64,000 nucleotides of DNA, from NCBI RefSeq assembly GCF_000143415.4, contig NW_003314308.1, forward strand, positions 383,794 to 447,793, given 5' to 3'. The first letter of the stretch is position 1. Each line of letters opens with the position of its first letter. Made by a program: the position numbers and the translations under genes. The stretch comes from Selaginella moellendorffii (Eukaryota > Streptophyta > Lycopodiopsida > Selaginellales > Selaginellaceae). The notes beneath the pieces were generated by a model. The model was not told the origin of the DNA, ran no database searches, and worked only from the letters and a program-made list of their open reading frames with translations. Shown piece by piece: positions 11,935 to 22,752 of the stretch.

Positions 11935-12446
11935 AGTGCTTGTCCCAGTGGAAATCGATTCTGTGCATTCCTCTCCTTTATGAGGCTTGCCTTCTCGCCA
12001 GTGTAAAACGCAACCAAATGAGAACCAAGACGATCTACTTCCAGGGGCAAAACGTTCTCGAGACTATAAGTCTGGCGTTTACATCCTTCTGAGCTTGTCT
12101 TACTACGTTTCAGCTGCCGGAGACACCGACTTTTATGGTCTCGCGGGAGCGTCCCCCTCGCCCTGTCCCCGACCGCGGCCGGGTGTAAGTCTATCAAGTG
12201 TTGCAATCACTACTGCTATTCGAAAATGGTTCCCTGTCCAAGCGGTGGCGATTACATTACCATGTCTAGTCCATAAGAAAAAAAAACTTACTTTGTGTGG
12301 CCGACCACTTCCAGCAAGTTGAAAGAAGAAGTCCCGGAGTTCATCGTCGTCGTGAAAAGCGAGAGCTTACAAGGCATCAGGCCGGATGGCTGCTGAGGAG
12401 ACCGACAGTGGCCGCGGAGGCAGCGCCTAGCTATCTTCCGACTTTG
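11935..12446 (+). pseudogene. DUF1218 pseudogene, copy B, with its 3' part inverted
   Basis: Bases 11,935-12,116 align with the middle and late part of the intact DUF1218 gene (about 750-1,093), with deletions, an internal TAA and no start exon. The last part of the gene is present at the far end of an inverted segment (12,117-12,446), so it now reads on the opposite strand. It cannot encode the protein. Confidence 0.85.
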
Positions 12447-12780
12447 AGTGGCCGGAATTGAGCTGGAACTCGGCTATACTGGATGGAAGAAGGTTGGTAT
12501 TGTAGAAACTTCCCGGAGCGCTGCTGTGGATTCAACAGGGACCTGTCAGCCTCGAGCGTGAAGACGTTCCTCAGCACCGTGTGGTCTCCTTCCATATGAA
12601 GTCGCAGTTATTCCTCGTCTGGAATGTGGTCCGGAAAGTCACAGCTGATATCAGAGCAAGACAACGATCGTTAGAACCATCTACAAGTGGAAGGAGAAAA
12701 GGCAAAGCCCGAGAAAGCTATGCAAATAAACCGTGAACTTGGAGCAGTACTAGCAGCAGCGACGCTATGATCTTCTTTAT
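12117..12780 (-). pseudogene. Thaumatin-like pseudogene, copy B, split by an inversion
   Basis: The signal-peptide start is still visible on the minus strand near 12,770, and the N-terminal half lies at about 12,447-12,660 with small deletions. The C-terminal half (from GDTDFYG to the CPSGGDYIT motif) is at 12,117-12,290 but on the opposite strand. An inversion with breakpoints equivalent to 1,093/1,094 and 1,464/1,465 of copy A therefore cut this gene and DUF1218 together. Confidence 0.85.
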
Positions 12781-13016
12781 CTTGGTTGGGGGCAAAATCA
12801 CGCAGCAAAGCTCTGGCCTATGAATCACGGCCCTGGAGAAATCACACAAGATATCCCGGGAAGTGGAAGTAATTGGATGGAAATGTGGTTTTCCAGGATC
12901 TCCTTCGTCGGCATCCAGAAGTCCTGATAGCTTTCACGAGGAACAACAGAATTAGCATATTCCATATTCTATTTCCCGCATAAACCTTCGCATAAACCCT
13001 AGAGAGAATTTTGGGG

Positions 13017-14865
13017 ATGGAGGAAAGCGCGCCATACAGCGTCCGACTGGAGGCGGACAAGGCGCTGCACTTGGTGAAGCAGGGATCGTCGCTGCTGCTA
13101 CTGGATTTGCCGCCATCGCTCTCCTTCGGGATCGATTTGCAGGTGAGAATCGCGAGCGCGCGAGGTCTAGGGTTTATGGGAATGCCTCTCTTTGTTGCAG
13201 ATGTTTGTGGTCGGGACGATGTTCCGCGGCGTGAAAATGGTGCCTCCGGGGCCGCATTTCATCTACTACTCCGTGATGAGCAGGTGTGCAAGAGATTTTT
13301 GGAAGAAAAAATTTGTTTGGTTGATACGACTGAGAACAGGAGTGGAGATGCCGCTCCAGTGACTGGTTTCTTCATTACGGGAACGCAATCGAAGGTTTTT
13401 TCTTCTTCTTGGTTTTCATTCTTACTTCTTACAGGTTATAGTAATGCGATGGGATTCCCAACAGGAAATCTTTGTGAAGCTTACAGATCCGGCAGAGGTA
13501 TCTTGTTATAAAGGATAATGAAGTTCATTTTTCTGGTATTCAAAGTTTTCTGATGATGATGCAGGAGGAGAGATATGCTTATGCAGTTCGAAACCTCGAG
13601 TTTGATAAGAATCTAGCTCCTTACGATCTTCACCACTTTCGACGCTGGGAAGAACTTAGCAACTACGTCACTCCGGCCGTGATTAAACGGCATGGTAAGT
13701 CTAATGCCTTTTGGTTTTTAATCACTCGCGCTTTTGTTGATATTAGAGCCTCGCGACGGAGTCATATCTGTCGTAGCAGAAGCAGAACTTGTCGAGCAAC
13801 ATCCTCAGACCGCAGCAGAGAGGATGATGGTCGAGCAAATCATCAAAGGAAAAGAGACTTACGGCTTTAGAAACAAAGAAGGCGGTGAAGGGTCCACTCA
13901 AGACAGGAGTCGCTGTCGCTACACTCGTTTACCTAGACTTCTAAAGCGTTCTGGTGCAGAGGCCAAAGATTTGACTTCGTTAAACCTGGACAAGGTGAGC
14001 GTGCGTGATGTCTTTGCCGTATGTTTACTGTGCTTTGTACAGTCCATAGCTCTTGAGAAGGCTCTGAAAGAATCTTACGATGGAAGCGAGGAGCTTCTAC
14101 TAGGAGAGCTTCAGTTCGCTTATATAGCCTTTTTGGTAAATCTTCTCCTCCACCAATCTGTTATAACACTCGGTCTTTGCCAGATGGGACAATCTCTTGA
14201 AGGATTTAGTCAGTGGAAATCCATCGTGAGTCTTATGTTCGGCTGTCAGGAGGCAGTAAGTTTTTAGAGTATTCAGAAGATTTTTTTAGATTATCACTTC
14301 GTAGACTTACCGGACGTTGATTTTGCAGCCACTAAGGACTCGGACACGGCTTTTTGTCAAGGTAAATGCACTCTAGCACCTCTGACTAAGTCACGGCTAT
14401 GCCGGTCTAGTTTCTGGAAGTGCTGTATCATCAAATGAGGCAGGGACTCAAGAACAACAAGTCAGACGTTGCTCTCGACGATTCCTCGTGGTTCTCAGCC
14501 GACAATTTCTTCCGGTTGCTCTCGAAGGTAACTACGTCTTTACATGTGTCACGTTTTCTCACCTATATCTCGTAGGACTTTTTACTCATGCTGAAGACCA
14601 CTCAGCCTGTTGACGGAGAGCTCCTCATGCAGGTACGCTCGTACCATTTCGTGATTGTTTGTCGTTGAAGATTTAGATCCACTTGTAGGCAAGGAGGCTC
14701 AAACACTTGCTCGAGAGCCGTCTGGGGTGGGACCTTGACAACGAAATTAGCGATGCAAATGTAGATGATGACGAGGTATGTGTAATGTTTTGCTTTGTTT
14801 ATCACAATCCTTATACTTCTCTGTGAATGCCACAGTACGCTCCCGTAGTCGTAATGGACGTCTAG
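13017..14865 (+). CDS. AAR2: AAR2, U5 snRNP assembly factor (Prp8 chaperone)
   Basis: Thirteen exons join in phase to 397 residues: 13017-13142, 13201-13283, 13340-13394, 13435-13497, 13565-13694, 13747-13994, 14043-14135, 14184-14255, 14329-14361, 14411-14527, 14576-14632, 14689-14775, 14836-14865. Family landmarks occur in order: LLLLDLPPSLSFGID, then MFRGVKMVPPGPHFIYYS, the central LTSLNLDK, LGELQFAYIAFL, and the conserved end YAPVVVMDV. Length matches the family (about 380-400). AAR2 holds Prp8 during U5 snRNP biogenesis in the cytoplasm before Brr2 replaces it. A pseudogene copy lies at 2,090-5,720, so this is the only functional copy in the window. It is convergent with the RING-CH gene, with about 310 bases between stops. 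The small introns (41-68 bases) are typical here. Confidence 0.92.
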
Positions 14866-15178
14866 AAAAAGCTTCTATTGCTTTCGAGTGCTTGTTAATT
14901 GAATGCGTTGGCAAAACCATTTCAAGCGTACTTGTGGGAAGGTTTGCAATTGGGAATTTACAATTTGTTTGCTTTGCGTTGATGACAACCAGTTTCGTCT
15001 CTTTTATTTGTTTCTTCTTCACGTATTCGCCAAAAAACTCTTCATCCCCGCGCAGACGCAAGCAAGTTGAGAAATGGAATGCGCTGGGACTGAGATGGCG
15101 ACGGATCGAGAATTTGGAGGCTTCTCGCAGCCGAGGTAGTGCTCCATTCCTGAGAGTCATGACACACCACTTAAGAAC

Positions 15179-16454
15179 TTAACTGCGAACGTAGATTTCC
15201 ACACAAGGGTCACCAACCTGTCGCTGCCGCCGTCGCTGCAAGATGTTCATCGCTCGAGCCATAATGTAACAAGGCAGAAGAAATCCTGCGGCCCTGAGGA
15301 AGAAAAGCTGGACAAAACCAAAGTCTCAACAAACAAGGAAAAATCTATCCGAGTTTCAACGCTACCGTAAAGAAAGTGGAGGCGTCGTCGTCGCTCCCGG
15401 CGGCACCAAGAGCCAGCGTGTGACGAAGTAGCAGCAGTGCCATCAACTGAGACCCGAGGTAAAAGCTCTTGTCATTCGGAAAAAAAAAAAAAAAAAAAAA
15501 AAAACAACCGCAAGAACTCGAACTTACGATGAGTGCAGCAGAACGGCAACACGCAGCTCCGGAAGCATTGGCAGCCGCGTAGTCATCGATCTCCTGGATG
15601 AAGTGACGCTCGGCAGCCATTGCCATGATTCGAGGATCAAGCTGGTGGTGGCTTCTCCACTCGACGTTCCTGCCAAGAAACAAAACGATGGAAGGTACTT
15701 TAGCACCTTTCGCCTCACAGAAGATCGCTCAATCAAAAAGAAGCACTACCGAAAAGCTCTATAAACTAAACGACGAGGAATCGAGCGAGCACGACAAGGA
15801 AAAGAAGAGTACACATACCTCGAGTGGTCATCGGGGAGAGCAACAGGAGCGGCAGGAGACCGGACTGGCGCTGTGTAGCCTTTAAAAGGCTGCAAAACAG
15901 AGGCGAGGCATCAGACAACCGAAGGGAAAGAAAAAAAAGAAAGAAAACAAAACAAAAGGAATGGTCGAAATCAGCGAACACGAGGAAGGTAAGCAAATCG
16001 TAAGTTCAGTGCGGATGATGTAACCTGCTGACAAATCTCGCAGATGGTGTCCCCTTTTTCGTTGCACCAGCGCTGCACGCACTTTCGATGAGCATACTGC
16101 CAAAACACAAGGAAAGAGAAAAAAAAAAACGGGGAAGAGCCAGCAACTTGCTTAGAACTCTCAGCCGGCACGAAGAACAAAGTTCCTTACCTTCAAGCTG
16201 CCGCAACAAGAGCACGGGATTTCGAGATTCCCAGCCTCGTCCTCCTCTTGGCAGATTCGACATTCGTCCTGCTGGGATTTTAGCGATGGTGGCGATGGTG
16301 GCTTTGCGGAGTGATCCTGGTGATGGTGATGCTGCTGAAGATGAAAAAACTGGTTTTGCATCAGCAGCGGCGAGCTGGTTCCATTCTTCTGGAAATGGGA
16401 GTCGCCCAAGCAAGCGCCGAGCCTCTCGATGTCTAGAGCGACATGATCTTCCAT
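15179..16454 (-). CDS. RING-CH (MARCH-type) membrane E3 ubiquitin ligase, copy B
   Basis: Six exons on the minus strand (16191-16454, 16025-16096, 15819-15889, 15528-15669, 15366-15446, 15179-15307) give 252 residues. The N-terminus (MEDHVALDIERLG) is followed by a His/Gln-rich stretch, then the RING-CH finger at about residues 65-112 with all eight C4HC3 ligands (CRIC, CSC, H-x2-C, CEIC). Next comes PFKGYTAP and the plant-specific DUF3675-like part (PRIMAMAAER, ANASGAACCRS). Two membrane segments follow: LMALLLLRHTLAL and FFLRAAGFLLPCYIMARAM. This intact copy defines the ancestral start; copy A uses a later ATG. It diverges from RPS5 with about 590 bases between starts. Expected to act at endomembranes in ubiquitination; substrates are unknown. 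Confidence 0.85.
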
Positions 16455-16499
16455 ATAAGCCGTGTGTGGAGAGCGAAGAACACAAAAAGGAAGAGAGAA

Positions 16500-17042
16500 A
16501 AAAAAAATGGAGGAAGAAGTCTACAAGAACTCCTGTTTTCCAAAACCCCTATTCTTCGTTTCTGTGTCAATCAATCAATCAAATCACTCAAAAGGGGTCA
16601 CATTTTCTAGCCCAGAACTGCGAGTGAATGAGTAAAGCATGCACGAGATCATCCTCAAAGGGGAGAGGAAAAAGAAAGGGGATTCATTCCAAAGCTGCTG
16701 CTGCTGCTGCTGCTGCTGCCAACGGACAAAGAGAAGAAAAAAAAGAGCGAGAGAGGAAAAAAAAAACCCAAAGCAGCAGCAGCACAAGAAGCATCCCTTC
16801 TTCTCAGGGGATCATCGTCTTCTTCTTCGTCCTCCTCCTCTTTCGGTCATGGCAGCCTTTTTAGGTCACGAAGAAGAAGAAGAAGAAGAAGAAGAATAGA
16901 AGAAAAACACCTTTAAACGTTAAGTCAAGAGCCTGACGGCCGGGGGACGGAAATGAAAATCCAAATTATAGCAAAAGAAAGTTTAAAACAGAAACCCTAA
17001 TTCTTCCTCTAAATTAGGGCTAGGGTTTGTTCTAGGTTTTCC
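16500..17042. promoter_or_regulatory. Divergent RING-CH/RPS5 promoter region with telo-boxes and microsatellites
   Basis: Close to the RPS5 start there are two telo-box motifs in opposite orientation, AAACCCTAA at 16,992-17,000 and TAGGGTTT at 17,021-17,028. These are typical of plant ribosomal-protein promoters. Upstream lie a CTG-type trinucleotide run (about 16,694-16,717) and a GAA run (about 16,868-16,897). The equivalent DNA in copy A is about 7,000-7,150. Confidence 0.6.
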
Positions 17043-17879
<837 letters not shown>

Positions 17880-18269
17880 GAAACACATTCTAATGTAATG
17901 AACCTTTTTGGCATATCATTCGAAATCAAAGATTCTACTACACATTTGATCCAAGCTTTCGAAAAGTATCAAGTTCTTGTTTCAGAGTTCTTTTTTGTTG
18001 ATGTTTAGACTATTCAATGAAAGAAAAGAATCCAAAATCTACGATTGCAAAACTAGAAAGTAGTGCATTTTGTTCCATGGCATTCGAATTCGAGGCTTCA
18101 GACCGTCCTAACCATGTTCCACAGGAAAAAAAGATTTTTCGGAACAATGAATCGATCAGATTTGGTTTCTTGGCATCACTAGCCTCGCAAAGCAATCGCC
18201 CAAAACAGTGGATGGCCTCAGAACGATGTTAACAGCACTAGAAATCAGACATATGCTTGTCAATGTGTT

Positions 18270-19064
18270 CGATCATCACAGGCCTTTCCAGAGAGAAAGA
18301 AACGAGGAAGAACAAATCAGAGTCAGACTTTCAAAGCGAATCCTCAATCCAAATTCAGACAGGGATAACTGTGTCATTGAGAATCATCATCCTCGCTCCG
18401 CTAGCTAAGAAAAATCAACCTCGCCGCAGAGAGACTCACAACTTTAGGGTTCTTCGGCAGCCCTAAACGTTGCTTTACATGGAAATGGACGGCTACGATC
18501 GCATGAGCTAAATTTAAATCTCAGCGCCCGGTCCGCAAAATTTTGAATTTTAAAAAGCAGAAAACATTGCGACGTTTAGCCGGATTGGAATGCGAGCCCG
18601 CGTCCGGGTTTGAAATTTTTCAAAGGCTCCAAGGATCTGCCGCCACGTGGAGAATTACCGCCGGTGGTGTAAAAGAGGCCTTTGGTGGGAATCACCTGTT
18701 TGTAATTGGACGGTGGCGATCTGCGGACAGGGCGATTCCCGCCGTCGATCCTAGGGCTTGGCCAGATTAGGGCTCCCAAATTTCAAATCGATTTAAAAGA
18801 GGAGGAGGAGTACTGTAAGATCGGTAGGGTTTGCGGTCGCAGCGGGAGAAGCTGCTGCGCTCTAGTCGTCTAAGGCGCCGTGGATCCGCTGGGGAAGCGC
18901 AGCGCTGCCAATATGCGATTCGATTGGCGCTGATGAAGCAGTGGATTCTTCCCGTGGCGAGGTGAGCTGCTGGTTTTGCTGTGGAATTTGGCGACCAAAT
19001 TCGTGGGATTTCTAGGAACACCTATCTCTCCCTGAGTCTCCGGCTGGGTTAATTGGCTTGATTG
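18270..19064. other. ALY 5' region
   Basis: No coding exon of ALY could be placed upstream of 19,065: in-frame stops precede the ATG, and I found no SANT/Myb-coding exon. A likely 5' UTR intron begins at a GTGAGC donor near 18,961. Otherwise unassigned. Confidence 0.35.
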
Positions 19065-22000
19065 ATGAAGGTGAGTTCCCATTCGAAGGGCGCATTAAAT
19101 TTTCTTTTGACATGGCTTGTGCTTTTGGTAGACCCGTCGAAACAAATCTGTCTCGGCCCGGCAGGCGAGCACTGCGAATGGCGGGAAGGCAGCTTTGGGC
19201 GGCCCCTCTCCTGCAAAGAAACCAAGGAGTATGTTCATGTTTTTGTTTCCCCATAGAGATGTTTAAATTGTTTTTGCAGCCAATCGCCCACGAGTGGCAG
19301 GAAACAAGATTCCACATTTTTTGCTGGAAGAGGCAAAAACAAAGAATGGCAAGAGCGTCGACGATGATAATTCCGATGACTACGACTTCAACAATGTCGT
19401 GAAGGCAGTGGCCTTGACCCTGGCAGAGGCTTCTCAAAATGGATCGGAGTCTGAGTCACCAACACCACCCAAGGCAAAAGAGAACGGAAAGGTGATTTTT
19501 TGAAATTGTTGCAAGTGTTTGGAGCTTTATGCTGACTAGTGCCCTCTTTCCTTGATCAGGCAACCAGGGCACGTCCTTCGGAACCGGACACTACTAGCAC
19601 AGGTGATAAAAACAATGGAAGACGGCCGCCCTCTAAAAGAATAAGAAATCGACGAGAGAGTCGAGAGAATCTGGAAGAAGAACGTGAGGGCTCGGACATG
19701 GGAGTTGTTGAAGACTCGAAACCTCAAAAGACAAGGTTTTTACCGCAACGTTCAAAGAAACGAAGCAGACAGCTATTCTCTTCGGGAGGTACTGTCTTCT
19801 GACTTCTGCTGAACACTTTCTGATACTTCTCGTGTGCAGATGAAATTAGTGGTCTCGATGCACTCGCAACGTTGGCGGACTTGTCTCTAAGCGGATTACT
19901 TCCTTCTCCAACAAATGAAGCAGGTATTGTGTTGAAAATCCTTTTCCGGATATGATTGAAATCTGTTTCGTTGTTAAGGAGGGGATGGAACAGCTCCTGA
20001 GCAGCAGAAGCTACAAGATCTTGTTACACAAGTTTTGAGATCAGAGAGAGGATCCGTGAAGAAAGAGCAACGCGAGGAAGGCAGAGCGAAAGAGCAGAGC
20101 AACAAGAAGCAGCCATCGGCTTCGCCAGATGCGAAAAGGAAGAAGAAGCGCACTGAGAAGGTAAAGCGGTTTTTCTGCACTTTCATTCTCAAGTCTTGTT
20201 GTCTATGCAGAGCGAGGCTGGCACAAGCACGAAACCCGACGAGAAGGTATGTTTCTTTACTATAGCTTGCGGTTATTCACGCATGATATGCAGGCCCTTC
20301 CGTTTGTATACAAGCCACATGGGAGAACCAAGCGCATATCTACATCTAAATTGCACAGGCACTCGCGGCACGACGGCTTTGATGAATCCGCGCAAGATGG
20401 TGACTTTGAGCCCAGAAGTAAAAGAAAACATACTAGTGAGAAGGAGACACGTACATATTGTCCACACACAACTGCTGAGTTTGGACCTTCTAGTGCAAAG
20501 GTATTATTTGTGCTATGTTTCTAGTTTAAATGCTCACAATGTTCTGCAGGCCCGATTACTACACTGTCTGTCAATCCCAAGGGTTAGGCAATGGTGTGTC
20601 TACGAGTGGTTTTACAGCGCCATTGATCTTCCGTGGTTTGCGCGTAACGAATTTGTTGAGTATCTTAATCATGCCGGCTTAGGACATGTGTCCAAGCTTA
20701 CGCGAACAGAATGGACTGTTATAAGAAGGTAAATGATTGCTACGTCGATCACGAAGCTCATGTCTTTTTGTGCAGCTCACTGGGAAAGCCGCGTCGGTTG
20801 TCACAAAAGTTTTTGCAAGTAGAAAGGGAGAAGCTAGAAGCGTACAGAGACACAGTCCGCGCGCATTACCACGATATTCGGAATGATAAATCAGGATGCT
20901 GCTTACCACCAGATTTAGCTCGACCTTTGACTGTCGGACAGCGAGTGATTGCTCGGCATCCAAAGAATGGGGAGATACACGATGGCAGAATACTTACGGT
21001 GGATCGAAACCGATGTCGCGTTCAGTTTGAGCGCACTGAACTTGGAGTCGAGTTTGTCCTGGTTAGTCTTGCAAGCATTGAATTTTTTAATCTCATTTCT
21101 TCTACGCAGGACATCAACGCTATGCCCGTCAACCCGCTCGAGAACATGTCAGACATCATGAGAAAGAGAAGGATAATCGATTTAAGCAGTTCCGGACACA
21201 GAATTGGTGCGGGAAACACTCGTAATGCATTGAACGACAGATTGGACCGACCTTATGCGACTCCATCACAATACTTCCTGAGTACTCTAAGCCACCGAGC
21301 TCAGGTACTTGTCGCAATGTCCTGAGACGCCTACTGACTACCCTTTGTTAACAGATGGACAATGTTGACTCCGTGCTACTTGCAAAAGCAGCAGCTAATG
21401 AGGCTGTCGCAGCTGTACAACAAGGGCAGCCTTCATCGTCTATTCAGGCGCAAGCACGCGAGGCAGATATATGTGCACTGGCTGAGCTCTCTCGCCAGCT
21501 GGATAAAAAAGTATGTTTTTGTTTTCTAATCTTTTTCTCACTTTATAAACGTGTTATCAATAGGAAGCGTTGTTGGTGGAGCTGCGTCGTATGAATGATG
21601 AAGCTGACAGGAGCGCTGGGGAAGCAGAATCTCTAAGAAACTCGGAAGCATTCAAGATACAGTATGCCACCGTTGTTCTTCAGCTAAAGAACGTCAATAA
21701 GCAGGTACTGTCTCTCTTTAGGAAACAATGTGTTTGCTAATCTTTTTCTCCTCTGTAGGTCTCTGCTGCTGTCGTTCAGCTGAGAGAACGCAATCGATAC
21801 CAAGAAAACTTAGTAGCTCCATGGCACTCGCCTCCTTGTGCCGCTGCGGACGGAGCCGTAGCAGGCCTCGGTGCAGGCTCGCCGGCCGAAGAGATATCCC
21901 TGACGACGAGGAAGGACGCTAGATCCATGGTTTCGGCTTTCGTTCAGGTATGCATAAGCTAAAAGACGTTCCAAGAGACGGTAGCTCATACATTCTGTCT

Positions 22001-22566
22001 TTCAGGCCGTGTGCTGCCTCAAAGAAGGTGAGGATGCCTTGTCAAGGTTGGGAAAACAACATAACTATGTGGATGGTCAACCTGCAAAAGAGGGGGGAAC
22101 GGGGACGGGGACGGGGTTGGGTTTTGGTTCTTCGCCTCCTGCTAATCACCACCAATCACAGGGCTTTGATAAGTCACAAACGCTACCGCAAGACACACAA
22201 GCGACGAGTCAAGTTCCCACAGCACCTTATCCTCCAGACATAGACGCCTACATTCCAGCAGAGTTCATCGCTTCCTGCCTGACAACCCTGTTAATGATCA
22301 AGGTATGTTGGTTTTGTTCTTCTTCTTTGTGAAGCTCTAGCGATTTGCTTGGTTGTTTACAGACGTGCACGGAGAGGCAATTGCCACCCTCGGATGTGGC
22401 AGTCATGTTTGAAAACGTGCTGGAGAACTTGCGGCCGCATAACGCGACGAACCACCAGATATACAAGGAGGTGGAGCAGTGCTTCGATGTGCTCAAGAAC
22501 CAAGTCACGGCCCAAGTCTCGATCCGGTCCAATATCTCACTCCCCGTGGATTGTCACTTGCAATGA
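19065..22566 (+). CDS. ALY: ALWAYS EARLY (LIN9/Mip130 homologue), DREAM/MuvB subunit
   Basis: Sixteen exons join in phase to 899 residues: 19065-19070, 19132-19228, 19280-19491, 19560-19788, 19840-19923, 19979-20160, 20211-20246, 20294-20500, 20550-20728, 20776-21061, 21110-21304, 21355-21510, 21564-21704, 21759-21947, 22006-22302, 22363-22566. The basic N-terminus contains [13 protein letters not shown] and [14 protein letters not shown], shared with plant ALY proteins. The DIRP domain lies at about residues 355-450 ([40 protein letters not shown]). A Tudor-like strand set follows ([17 protein letters not shown]). Coiled-coil and C-terminal plant-specific parts complete it. ALY/LIN9 scaffolds the MuvB core that controls cell-cycle genes. 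The N-terminal SANT domain of Arabidopsis ALYs is not encoded here. Confidence 0.9.
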
Positions 22567-22752
22567 CGCGCGCCCTCCCGGAGTTAAGTTTTTCTTATTT
22601 CTCCTCTTCCTATTAACACCACAAACAGAGATGAGAAACAACCAAAATAAGAGAACGCGAAGCCAAAGCATTCTTTCCGTGGAAAGTGGTGAATTTGCCA
22701 GGTTCCATCTCCTGTACAATGAGAAACAAAGAAATCGACAGCACCAACGTGC

